Shown here: piece after piece, positions 31,509-42,642 of the stretch | How positions within the stretch are numbered: the stretch's first letter is position 1 | How the letters are laid out: the number at the start of each line of letters is the position of its first letter | From: Pigoraptor vietnamica | Lineage: Eukaryota > Opisthokonta > Filasterea | Length of the DNA: 46,347 nucleotides | Assembly: GCA_943704525.1 (NCBI GenBank) | Contig: CALSCQ010000819.1 | Span: 1-46,347 of the forward strand | Reading direction: 5' to 3' | Notes under the pieces: generated by a model | Database searches by the model: none | What the model was told of the DNA's origin: nothing | What the model saw: only the letters and a program-made list of their open reading frames with translations | Program-made: the position numbers and the translations under genes

Positions 31509-34500
31509 ATGGGCGATGATCCGCTGTTCCGGTGCGTTTTTCGGCTTTTGCGCACTATGCATGTGTCCTCGCGTGCGATCGACAATTTTAGTTTGTGTGC
31601 ATGACGGACGACGTTCTGAATGCGTGGTCGACGTTCGCGGCTGTCGCGTGACGCACCTGTTCCTTTGGGGTTTCAGGGTGACCGCGCAGCTCAACACGCT
31701 CGTGAACGATGGCGGCAACATGCGTTGGCAGCCCGTCCCAGACGGCGTGTGCACGGCCATCATCTCTGCCGACGGCGACGGTGCTTTCCGCCTCTACGGC
31801 GTGCACGGTGAGTCTTTGCACACGACAAGCTGTTACGCAAGCGCGTTCTCACCGCAGTGCCGTTTTCCAGCGAGCGGCACTGTTCTCCTCGAAGTCGACC
31901 TCATTCGCAAGGCTGCGGTCAAGCGCGTGTCGGAGTGCTTTGTGATGGGGCGCGACATTGCCGCGGGAAGCCACTGGGGCCTCAACTTTCTCAATCAGGC
32001 GGCCGCCGACCGCATCATGCTTGCGTACGAGCTGGCCGTGGACCCTGCGCGCGACGCCGAGGAGGTCAAACAGACGCTGCGTGGCGGCGCGGGCTCCACA
32101 GCGGCACCGCAGGCGCAGTTTGTGGCGCCGGCAGGCATATCCGCGGACCAGCTCGGGGTGCCCGCGGCGCTTCAGTCCCCGCGGATGGCGCCGGCGGTGA
32201 TGCACGCGCGCACGGCGTCCACCTCGAGCCAACGGGACGATGATCAGGTGGGTGCATGTTTTGTTGCGCTATTTTGCTCGCGGAACGGTGCTTACAGGGT
32301 CGAATGCGCTATTATGCAGCCGCGCTCGAACAGCGCCACGGCCGCGTCGGGCGACGACGACCTCTCGAACGTCGCGATGAAGTCTGGCTGGCTAGAGCTG
32401 AAGAAGAACCTCTCGCAAAAGCAGCAAAAGACGGAGTTTGGCAAGTGGGCGGCCACTTTCAAGAAGTACTGGGCGGTGCTGCGCGGGCCCATGCTGTCGT
32501 TGTACCGCGCCGAAGACCGCGAGCGCGACCCGAATGGGCTCGAAATGGCGCAGCCCAAGTACGCCTTCTCGATCGACCGCGCCCTTGCCGTCATTGACGA
32601 CGAGACGAAGCGCGATTTTGCATTTCACCTCAGCCCGAGCGACGGGGACACATATTTCCTCGCCGGGCTGTCGCAGCTCGACGCGGAGGACTGGGTGCGG
32701 CGCGTAATGGTGGCCGCCGCCGTGTCGATGGTGCGCATCGGGGACAAGGCCCGCGCGTGCGAGCTGCTGCAGGCGCGCATCGACGAGCATATGGGGCTGA
32801 TGGAGTCTGAGACGAAGCGCGGCAAGATGAACGACTTTCAGAGCGCGTTCTACGTGGACGACAAGGCGAAGGAGGCGATCAACAAGCGCGTCAAGGAGTC
32901 GGAGGCCATGATGGAGTCGCTTGCGCTCGACGTGTACCGCGCGCGCGCACTCCTCGCGGCGGTGCGCCAGCAGGAGGCGCCGACGACGCAGCAGCTCAAT
33001 GCGCACATTGCGAAGCAGACGCGGCAACAGCTGGGCAAGCCGACGGGGCCTGTGTCGCCGGTTCTTGTGCACGCGGTCGTGAGCATGCGAACACCGGCGC
33101 GCGCGAAGCCCATCTTGGAGCGAAAAAACAGCGGCATTTCTCTGGCATCGGCAGAGGTGGGTTTCGCTGATGTTGTGTATGTGTGATTGCCTGTGCTCAA
33201 GAACCCCTTGTCCCTCTAGGACGAGGACTCGAACCCCGAGAGCGATCCGGCGCCCGTGAACGAAGGGCGGCCAAAGTCCATGGCGGGGAGCAAGGCGAAC
33301 AAGAAGCTCGGCCTGGAGACGTTCTTTTTGCGCGTGAAGCTCCCCGACGACCAGAAGACGGCCATCGAGGCCTCGCCCGACATGAAGATCCAGGACGTCC
33401 TCGAGACGGTCGCGGCGAAGCGAAAGCTCGAGGCATGCGAGTACTATGTCGTGGTGCCGCAAAAGGGCGGGAAATCCGTCGAACCGCAGCCGACGGCCGC
33501 GATTGGTCCCCTCGGCACGACGGAGATTGAGCTGTGCAAGAAGGTGTGCCGGCGCGTCCAGGTCATCAAGGCCGAGGAGCCCATGTTTGGACTCGTCATC
33601 CGGGGCGGGGACGGCGGCAAGGGTATATTCGTGGCGCGCATGGTGCTCGGCGAGGCCGCGGAGCAGACGGGCCTGATGCACGCGGGTGACGAAATTCTGG
33701 AGATCAACGGCGTCAGTGTCGCATCGCTCGGTGTCGAGGCGGTCTCGAAGCTTCTGCGCGAAAACCGTCGCGTCGTGTTCTTCATACGCTCCAAGCAGGG
33801 CGACGAGCGCGACAACCTCGGCGATCCGCACGCGTCTGCGGCGCCGGAGGGCGACAAGGGTGTGAGTTCGGCCGGCGGGGATCTGATTACGGTGCTGGTG
33901 TGCCGGCCGCCGCCTTCGCGCACGGCCCCTCTGCTCGAGGGCGATGTCAAGCGGCTTGTCATTCCGCCGCCGCCGCAGCTGCCGATGGGTGCCGCGCTGC
34001 TCACTCACGCGCGCAGCAAGCACCAGTCGCTTATCGCCCACTCGCGTGGAGGCTCTTCGGAGGCTGGGGGAACCGCGCCGGCCCCGGCTGCCCCGGCGCT
34101 CGGCTTTGCAGATGCACCTCCACCAAACGCGGACATTCTGATCGAGCAGCTCATGAGGACGGTGACGTCGCTGTCGCTGCAGCTGCGCAACGCGGCGGCG
34201 TCTGTGGCTGCGAAACCGGCGACGGGCGGCATGACGAAAGAGATGATGCGCGACAACGTCATTGCCGAGCTGATGAACACGGAGCGGACGTACGTGCGCG
34301 ACCTCGGCGTCCTCGTCGAGCGCTTCATGGAGCCCCTCAAGCAGGAGGGTTGCGTGTCGGAACAGGACATCACCTCCCTGTTTGCGAACGTCGCCGCTAT
34401 TCGTGACTTCCAGGTGCGCTTCCTCGTGGACTTGGAGGCGACGGCAGCAGCGCCGACACCCGCCCCGGAACCCGCGGTCGAGGAAGCGCCGGCAGAGCAG

Positions 34501-35728
34501 CAGCCGAAGGAGGCAAAGGTAGCTGTGCGTCTTCATTGTTCTCACTTGTCACACATGACGATGCTGACCCACGCACGTGTCTGCCGAAGGAGGATCTTTC
34601 CTTCCGCATTGCCAGTGCGATCATCACGCACAGCGAGAGCTTCCGGCTGTACGCCGACTACTGTTCGAACCACCCGGACGCGCTGACGACCCTGCAGAAG
34701 CACGAGGCGAACGCCCGCCTGCGCTCGTTCCTCGACGCGCGCAACCCGAATCGCGAGCAATCGCTCACGCTCGAGTCCTTCCTGATCAAGCCGGTGCAGC
34801 GACTACTCAAGTACCCGCTGCTGCTCCGCGAGATGATCCGCTACACGCCCGAAGACGCGCCGGCGCACAAGCACCTCAACGACGCGCTCGCCGGCATCAC
34901 GGCAGTCGCGGCCACCATCAACGAGGCCAAGCGGCAGCGCGACAACGCCGAGCGCGCCAAGGAGCTCTTTGAGACGGTCGAGGCGTGGGAGGTAAAGATT
35001 CTGTTTCAGTGCTAGACCTTGCATTGTGCGGGTGTGCTCACCGCGCGTTGTGTGCAGGGCCCCGCATTCGACACTGTTGGAGATCTCCTCTACTTTGGCG
35101 AGCTCACGAAGCTCGATCTGAGCGACTCGGCGAACAAGACGAAGAAGCTCGAGTGCTTCCTCTTTGCCAAGCTGCTGGCGTTTGCGCGGAACAAGAACGC
35201 GGGCAAGAAGCCGCCGATGAAGCCCGTGTACGTCTACGCCGGGAGCATTCCCATTGAGAAGATTCTCGTGCGCGACAAGCAGGACTCGGAGGGTGCGTGT
35301 CACACACTGAGCATGATCGTCCTATGCTTCCTTACCCAACACACCCCCTCTCACAAAACCCGCGTGCTTTTGCAGAGGTCAAGTGCGGATTTGAGGTCGT
35401 CGACATGCGCGTGTCGAATAAGGGTGGCAAAGCGGCCCCCGTGACGTATCTCTGCCTCGCGAGGTCTGTAGGGCGGTGCATGTGGGCAAGTGATGCGTGT
35501 GTGGTGTCTCTCACTGACGGCCGCAATTGCAGGAACAACGAGGAGAAGAGCAAGTGGATCTCGCTGATCAAGCAGGTCGTCAAGCAGGGCATCCTCAACC
35601 GCGCGCCGGTCATTGAGGAGCCGCACGCACCCGTGCCAGCAGCGGACGCCGCGGAGGAACCTGCCGTCGGCATGAAGGCCTCGAAGCGCTTTGGGAGCTC
35701 TTCAGACTTGTCGCGTTCGCCAAGGTGA
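31509..35728 (+). CDS. TIAM: Still life/TIAM-type Rho-family GEF (WH1-PH-RBD-PDZ-DH-PH)
   Basis: Nine exons: 31509..31531, 31677..31807, 31871..32247, 32320..33156, 33220..34518, 34590..34991, 35058..35292, 35376..35463, 35533..35728; 1195 residues. Domains in order: WH1/EVH1 (about 8-115; MRWQPVPDG, FRLYGVHG, HWGLNFLNQ); PH (about 195-312; SGWLELKKNL); helical linker; Ras-binding domain (about 488-563; LETFFLRVKLPDDQKT, IQDVLETVAAKRKL); PDZ (about 569-648; FGLVIRGG, AGDEILEINGVSV); DH (about 797-1010; NVIAELMNTERTYVRDL, IKPVQRLLKYPLLLREM); C-terminal PH (to about 1165). This is the order in Drosophila Still life; vertebrate TIAM1/2 lack the WH1. The family activates Rac downstream of Ras. 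A DH-domain exon uses a weak acceptor (GCCGAAG) at 34589. Confidence 0.93.
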
Positions 35729-36101
35729 GCGGCCCGGCCATTGTTTTCGATTCTTCGCTGAGGATTTTATTCTCGGCTAACCCTCACCTTATGCGCGATC
35801 ACGCAGCGGACAGTTGAGGTGACGTCAACAAGACGTGTTTTGCGTTTGTGTAAAAATATTGCCACCCCGGATGTCCAGAATTTTGCTTCCAGCGTCAGCT
35901 GTCGCCAAAGCCTTGAAACGTCATCCAAAGAACAGCGACTGCGTTGCAGACACACACTCCCAATAACTCAATCACACAGTCCGGGTCAAGATCCGCGCTC
36001 TTGCTGCACGCGCTGGCCTGTTCTCGCTTTTTTGTCTCTTGAAGGGATAGTGTCGACGTGGTTGTGCCCCATTCCTCGCGAGGGCCGTCTGCCAAACGCA
36101 A
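35729..36101. promoter_or_regulatory. Upstream region of PSMD14 with CRE word
   Basis: 373 bp between tandem plus-strand genes. The palindrome TGACGTCA at 35820-35827 lies about 280 bp before the PSMD14 ATG. No other coding exon was seen. Confidence 0.5.
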
Positions 36102-37392
36102 ATGGACCGTCTCAGCCGAATCTTTGGCGGCGGTGCGGGTATGACGGGCATTCAGTCTCCTTCGGGCGACACGCCCGTCGTGGACACTGCGGAAATGGTG
36201 TATATTTCGTCGCTGGCGCTTCTCAAGATGCTCAAGCACGGGCGCGCCGGCGTTCCGATGGAGGTCATGGGCCTCATGCTCGGCGAGTTTGTCGACGACT
36301 ACACGGTGCGCGTAACAGACGTATTCGCCATGCCGCAGAGTGGCACGGGCGTGAGCGTCGAGGCCGTTGATCCCGTTTTTCAGACAAAAATGCTCGACAT
36401 GCTCAAGCAGACGGGGCGGCCCGAGATGGTGGTCGGCTGGTACCACTCGCACCCCGGCTTCGGCTGCTGGCTGTCGGGCGTCGACATCAACACGCAGCAG
36501 AGCTTCGAGCAGCTGAACCCGCGCTCGGTCGCCGTTGTCGTCGACCCCATCCAGAGCGTGAAGGGCAAGGTGGTCATCGACGCGTTCCGTCTGATCAACC
36601 CGCAGATGCTCATCATGGGCCAGGAGCCGCGCCAGACGACGTCGAACCTGGGCCACCTGCAAAAGCCGTCGATTCAGGCGCTCATCCACGGGCTGAACCG
36701 ACACTACTACTCGATTGCCATCAATTATCGGAAGAATGAGCTTGAGCAGAAGATGTTGCTCAATCTTCACAAGAAGAACTGGACGGACGGTACGTAGAGA
36801 CGCACATATTGTGTTACTGGTCTCCCTCCACGGGCTGCGCAGTCGATGCTTGTGGGTTGTAGTTTCTCTGCCTGTGTTTTTTGTCTTTGCTGTGATATTA
36901 GTTGATGTGAAAGGCTTGCTGGTGCCTTGAGCTGGTATGAGGAGAGACTCATCGGCCAAATTGCTGCAGGCCTTGCTCTTGAAGACTACGACGCGCACGC
37001 CACCACGAACGAAAAGAACGTGAAAGATATGCTCGGCCTGGCAAAGAGCTACGTGAAGGTACGTGTCCGGCTTATGACTCAGCAGTGTAGCAGGATGGTG
37101 ATGCAGTGCCTGATGTGACTGTGGCACACTGCAGTCCGTGGAGGACGAAGACAAGCTTACACCAGAGCAACTCGCCATCAAGAATGTCGGCAAGCAGGTG
37201 CGTTGTGCTGCCTCGCGTGACCTCGCTGACCTCTCCCCAGTTATGCCAACACCAATCATTTCTGATGGACGCCTCCTCTCTCCCCACCACCCGCAGGACC
37301 CAAAGCGCCACCTCGAAGAGCACGTTTCGCTTCTCATGAACCGCAACATCGCGCAGTGCACGTGCGCAATGATCGACTCGGAGGTGTTCTAA
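36102..37392 (+). CDS. PSMD14: 26S proteasome lid deubiquitinase Rpn11/PSMD14
   Basis: Four exons: 36102..36789, 36970..37058, 37135..37197, 37297..37392; 311 residues (human 310), nearly identical to animal and fungal Rpn11. The MPN+/JAMM zinc site is intact: Glu54 in [13 protein letters not shown], and [14 protein letters not shown] with His115, His117, Ser125 and Asp128. [20 protein letters not shown] in the C-terminal helices is diagnostic. The enzyme removes ubiquitin chains from substrates entering the proteasome. It is convergent with RPL29 (stops 120 bp apart). Confidence 0.98.
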
Positions 37393-37512
37393 GGCAAATA
37401 CAGTCGCGCATTAAAACCAACCAGCACCCGCACATACAATTGTCGAGCTGCATTTCCGGGTCACATGGTCACATTCCCGCGGGTGCGCAGCGGCGGCGTC
37501 GACAGAGCCTCA

Positions 37513-37949
37513 TCACTTGGCGGGGGCAATCGTGCGCTTGTTGCCCTTGCGCGCGTACCTGAACGCGTTCGCATTCGGCAAATATGAGAAGGGAGACAAG
37601 GTAGATAATGAGGATGCAAAACGCCCCACGAGGCCGCCACACAGCGCCCTCAGACAATGCCCTTATGCTGCCTCCCACAACACGCACCGGAGGTTCTTGA
37701 GGAACTTGGGGTCCACACCCTTGAGCGACGGGTACTTGTGCGTCTGGGGCCGCTTGATCCCGTTGCGGTGGGCCTTCTTGTTCTGGTCTGCAGGCAGAAC
37801 GAAAAAAAAAATCAACAACCCAATGCACGCCCCGACAGGCCAGAACAATTTCAGAGTTTCAGAGACCCATCGACGCGCACGCATGCGCATTTGGACGGCT
37901 ACGCTCGGATATACCCACTCTGGTTTGTGTGGTTCTTCGACTTCGCCAT
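37513..37949 (-). CDS. RPL29: 60S ribosomal protein L29 (eL29)
   Basis: Three small exons, 37949..37919, 37787..37688, 37558..37513; 58 residues (yeast 59). [40 protein letters not shown] and the basic end [14 protein letters not shown] are unmistakable eL29. It is the short, fungal-size form without the long Ala/Lys tail of vertebrates. Both introns (131 and 129 bp) were checked for a box C/D or H/ACA snoRNA; none was convincing. It is divergent from the SAM synthetase gene. Confidence 0.96.
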
Positions 37950-38562
37950 TTTGCAGACTGCGCACAAATCAAAACTCCCCTGAGAAAATGGAGTACTGCA
38001 ACACACTCCACGTGTAACTGCCACGGCTAAGAAGCTCGACACATGTTCGCATCCTTGACGATGATCCAGCCACGACCCATCAAACGAAGTCTTCGCCCAT
38101 CCATCCATCCGCATCCTATTCTACATATCCATCCATCGCACACCACACCTTCTGCGGACGCCGCTGATGCCGGATGCGTCGACGAAAGAGAGAGAGAGAA
38201 AGAAGGCGTTTGTGCGGCAGAGAGCCTTTTCACAGCACACAGAGAGAGAGAGGGCTGCATTGGCACGAAGCCCAACGAGCATCCGGGGTGCGGGAAGCAT
38301 CCGGGTGTGATATCACGTGCCATCACGTGGTCAATTTATTTCTTTGGGGTGGGCTGAGGAGCGGTTGACCAATCAGAGCGGGCGCCGCCATGCGCCTGCA
38401 CGTGGGTGAGACCGCACGGACAGCACGCAGCAGCAACGAGCACCATTGTTGCGTCATTCCGCAGCGCTTGCGAGTCGAAAGGAGTGCTCATTTTTGAACG
38501 GGGAGTTCCAACAGAATCATAAGACAACGCCTCGACTTTTTGCGGCTTTGTGTCGAGTTAAA
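37950..38562. promoter_or_regulatory. Divergent promoter RPL29/MAT with paired CACGTG and CCAAT
   Basis: Gap of 613 bp. Two CACGTG boxes lie exactly 10 bp apart (38314-38319 and 38324-38329), one helical turn, followed by a CCAAT box (GACCAATCAG, 38369-38373). Upstream there is a degenerate (ATCC)n stretch at 38097-38138 and GA-rich runs near 38183-38252. Confidence 0.6.
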
Positions 38563-39906
38563 ATGGCAGCGCCCACGTTCCTCTTCTCCTCCGAGTCTGT
38601 CGGCGAGGGGCATCCCGGTGAGTCATGGAGTGCAGATGGCCGGCGTTGGCCGACGGCGTACTTACGGTACTGTTGTGTTTGTTGCGGCAGACAAGATCTG
38701 CGACCAGGTGTCGGACGCCATTCTCGATGCGTGCATTCGCGAGGACCCCACCAGCAAGGTGGCCTGCGAGACGGCCGCCAAGACGGGCATGATCATGGTT
38801 CTCGGCGAGATTACGACGAAGGCCGTGCTCGACTATCAGAAGATTATCCGCGGCGTGATCAAGAAGATTGGATACGACTCGTCGGACAAGGGCTTTGACT
38901 ACAAGACGTGCAACGTGCTCGTCGCCATTGAGCAGCAGAGCCCCGACATTGCGCAGGGCGTGCACGTCAACCGCGCCATCGAGGACATTGGCGCTGGCGA
39001 CCAGGGCATCATGTTTGGTTACGCGACCGACGAGACGCCGGAGTTGATGCCGCTGACGCTTATGCTCGCGCACCAGCTCAACGCCAAGCTCGCCGAGAAC
39101 CGGCGCAACGGCACGATGGCTTACATCCGCCCCGACTGCAAGACGCAGGTGACGGTGGAGTACCGCCTGGACAATGGCGCCCTCCAGCCGCTGCGCGTGC
39201 ACACGGTGGTCATCAGCACGCAGCACGCCGAGGATGTGACGAACGAGACGCTCCGCTCGGACCTCCTCGAGAAGGTCATCAAGCAGGTGATTCCCGCCAA
39301 GTACCTCGACGACCGCACCGTTTACCACCTCCAGCCCTCCGGCCGCTTCGTTATTGGTGGGCCCCAGGGTGATGCCGGCGTCACGGGCCGCAAGATCATC
39401 GTCGACACGTACGGCGGGTGGGGCGCGCACGGCGGTGGCGCGTTCTCTGGCAAGGACTTCACGAAGGTGGACCGCTCGGCGGCGTACGCGGCGCGGTGGG
39501 TGGCCAAGTCGCTCGTGGCCGCGGGCCTCGCGCGCCGCGTCCTCGTGCAGGTCGCCTACGCGATTGGTGTCGCGAAGCCTCTCTCGCTCTACGTCGACAC
39601 GTACGGCACGGGGCGCAAGTCGCAGGAGGAGCTTCTGAAGATCATCAACGACAACTTCGACCTCCGGCCTGGCGTCATTGTCCGGTGAGCTGCGCTTTGT
39701 TTTGCCTGTGCGTGCAGCTTTGGTTGGCGCACTGGCTGTTGTTGGCGCAGTGGTTGTGGTTGGCGCGGTGGCTGTGACTGTTTGCTGACGCTGTGCTATG
39801 CAGGGACCTTGGCTTGAACAAGCCGATTTACCAGGACACGGCTGCGTACGGCCACTTTGGGCGGCCGCAGTTCCCCTGGGAGCAGCCCAAGCCCCTCAAG
39901 TTCTAA
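38563..39906 (+). CDS. MAT2A: S-adenosylmethionine synthetase
   Basis: Three exons, 38563..38617, 38691..39684, 39804..39906; 383 residues, the family length. Hallmarks: [20 protein letters not shown] (ATP/Met site), the [15 protein letters not shown] hexapeptide loop, and [19 protein letters not shown] (P-loop-like signature). It ends [11 protein letters not shown]. It makes S-adenosylmethionine from methionine and ATP, for all cellular methylation. The first intron splits the Asp of HPD, and the last 34 codons are in a separate exon. Which animal paralogue it corresponds to cannot be decided. Confidence 0.98.
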
Positions 39907-39977
39907 GTGCCCTGCCCGCGCGTGGCGTGCGCGTTTGCCGTAATTGAATGCCCTTTTGCCATGCGTGCCGAGGCAGT

Positions 39978-42439
39978 TTATGTGGTCCCCTGGCGGAGGC
40001 ATTGCGCCAGTTTTTTCGCTTGGCCCGCCGTTGGCTCTGGCAAGCCTCGTCGGAGCGCCGCGTCCAGTAACGAGAGCAGCGCGCTCTTGTCGGGCATCGG
40101 CGACGCGTGAGACGTGTCTGCGAGGGCTGCATTCGATGTCATGATGCAGCACACGAGTGGCCGGTGGCCCAGCCAGTGAGCGTCGCTCACCTCCCATTAC
40201 ATGCGGCCAGCACTCAGTCACGACCTCGTCCCACGACGGCTGCTCTGCCCCTTCGCGCAGCCACATGCCCAGCGAGTCCTCGAGTTCTTTCGCGGCAAAT
40301 GCAAGGAAGGCATCGGCCGACTCACCCAACACTTCGTATGGGTCACGCCGAGCCACACATAGAATGCCCGCAACAATTTTGCTGCGCACGCCCCATTCAA
40401 ATTGTCCGCCTGCAAGCACAGCGCGTTCAGATTTGAAAAAGTGCCATTGCAATACAAACTCGACACCAACCGCTCTGAAGAATACTGTTGGCAGTGGCAG
40501 CCGCCGCATCCCAGAGATCGCCCGTGTCGGCCTCGTGGGCGGCGAGGTTGATGGCAACCTCCCACGCCATGGCCAGCGATGCACACGCCGATTCGGCAGA
40601 GAGGTCGCGCAGCCGGAAGAGAATGAACCGCTGCAGCATGTGCAGTCCGCCCTCAACAACCGCGGCACTTCCCCGCGCATCCGCCGTCAGATTCACTAGC
40701 GCCGGGAGCAACAACCCAAACGACTCGAAATTGCTACAAGCGAATGCAACCCATTAGCCATGCCGAGGGCGAACGCAGCCTCAAGCAGGGCAGTACGCAC
40801 CTTCGCCCATCGCACCAGCCGACGATGCACGGGAGGGCGGCCTGCGCTTCCACGCGCAACGCCTCGGTTTCTTCCGCAAGCCAAGCAGCCAGTGCCCGAA
40901 GACACGCACGGACGACGAGATCGATTCCCGGACTTGCCGGCAACAACGCAGCCTGACATGCGGCGCGATTGTTAGTGGCACACGAGGACGGGTGACACTC
41001 AAAACTCAGCAAGGCCCTCACCTCGGCGACAAACGCAAGCACCGCCGCATAGGCCTCGCGGAGCACGCGGTGCATCTGCATGCCCAGCGGCCCGAGGTCT
41101 TCCCTCGCGACAAGCCATTCCACGGCAGCCTCCAACACGACAAGCGCGCTGCACAACACCGTGGCGGATTCGCGCGCGGCCTGCGCGGCGTCGCGGTCCT
41201 CGAGGGCCATGCGCACCTCGATGCACGACGCGTGCACGGTGAGCACCAGCAGCTTCTCCCCCGACGGCGCACCCGGGGTGTCCACGCGATTACGCACGAG
41301 CCAATCGGCCCCCAGCGCGGCGCACATGGAGGCCGCGAGGCGCAGGAGGGATGCTTTCTGCTCGGTCCCCATCTTATTGCGCATCACATCCGCAAATCCA
41401 CGGCAGGCAGTCGCCGCCCACAGCGCAGTCGGCTGCGCCAGCGACGAAACTTTCCCCGCCGCAGCCGCAACGCACTCGGCCAGTGCAAACTTGTCCGCCC
41501 CGCTAGCGGACACAAAGAGCGCCGTCAGCAACTCCATGCAAGAGCGCACGTCATCCGCATGCGCGGCCAACCAGGGCGTGTCCGCAGACTGCAACAAGTG
41601 CGCGATGGCCGCCGCGCCCTCTCGTGCGAGTGAAGGCCATTGCGACACAGCACGGCAGAGGGGTGCTGGGGAGGGAAGGCCCGCCGGCGGAGGCTGCGCA
41701 GACAGGACGGCGCCAATGATGTGCACGCACGCCGCGGCAATAGGCTCCGTCACATCTGATTGTGCAAGCACCGCGAAGACCGCGGGAAGTTCGGCAGCAA
41801 TAGCAGCATCGCCCTCTGCACACGAAACGCGAGTCAGCCACTCTCGCAAGGAAGCGGACACAGCGCCGTGGTGGGCATTGGCGCGCGCGCGCATGCACTG
41901 CCGTCTGGTCCTGCAGGGTGACTTACTGGCACCATGAGCCAGGTCCGCTGTTTAAGTTATTGCCCATGCTTCGATCGCACAGTGGCATTGAAGCCTGCAT
42001 GGACGCAGCCATATCCCGACGAGCACCACTCACGTGCGATTGGTGCGTCCACGAACACGGCAAGAACGGCGACGCCGACTTCCTTGAAGGCCAGAGGGCC
42101 GCATTCGGCAGGCGCAGTCGCTGTGAAGGTCACCGGCCATCGTGAGCCACTGGCGTGATGAAGCACCAACGGACCCACTCACCAGTCAGAAGGCGGTGAA
42201 CAAAAGATGTGCCAACAGCGGCGTATGCGCGGTCCAGGGCGGCGGGATCGCTTGGAGGGAGGGCGCGTGCCATCAGCAGCAGCGCTGCAAACTGCACGAA
42301 CAGGTGCTGCGTGAGTACTCATGCCACAACACACCTCACAATACAGACGCACCCTCTCCTCGTCCGTGCGGGCATTTGCGTACAGCGCTATGCACGCATC
42401 CACAGCCGTGGCGGTGGCTGTCGCGCCCTGACTGTCCAT
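39978..42439 (-). CDS. NCDN: Neurochondrin homologue
   Basis: Eight exons: 42439..42353, 42291..42183, 42120..42034, 41815..41022, 40952..40801, 40733..40471, 40409..40191, 40126..39978; 619 residues (human 729). Alignment to neurochondrin from memory: RFAALLLMARAL and FVHRLLTG at the start; ALGADWLVRNR, LLVLTVHASCIEVRMALEDR, LRALAAWLAEETEALRVEA and FGLLLPALVNLTADARGSAA further on. It is an all-helical HEAT-like protein with no enzyme motif; in animals it regulates signalling (mGluR5, CaMKII, Rab5). Its 3' end is shorter than in animals. It shares a 203-bp promoter with GPD2. Confidence 0.9.
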
Positions 42440-42642
42440 CGCACGCCGCCGGTTGCAGCCTCTCGTCTGCTCCACTTCAGCCTGCGTGTGATGTGCGCTG
42501 TTCACGTGATGCGACGCTGCTGATTGGTCGTTGCGCTGACGTCACTCGCGTCGGCAACACAAGCACCAACAGAGGGACGCGTTCGCAGATAAGAGACGCT
42601 GCTGCCGCACACTTCCGCACGCGCTGCGTCACGCTTGCGACC
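42440..42642. promoter_or_regulatory. Compact bidirectional promoter NCDN/GPD2
   Basis: Only 203 bp separate the two divergent ATGs. TCACGTGA (42502-42509), ATTGG (42523-42527) and TGACGTCA (42537-42544) lie within 43 bp near the middle. This is the clearest example of the promoter code seen elsewhere in the window. Confidence 0.7.

Noticed and set aside
32248-32319. Earlier acceptor TTACAG at 32299 in the TIAM-like gene
   Set aside because: It puts the PH domain out of frame; TATGCAG at 32319 gives PRSNSATAASG and then the PH domain in frame.
32392-34545. Long antisense reading frame (717 codons, minus) opposite the TIAM-like gene; others at 787-2466, 35895-37361 and 38558-39430
   Set aside because: All lie opposite strongly conserved coding exons, cross their introns, and show no recognisable domain. 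GC-rich codon use leaves the antisense frames open.
37559-37918. Intronic snoRNA in RPL29
   Set aside because: I looked for box C/D and H/ACA signals; CTGA occurs but no matching C box or terminal stem.
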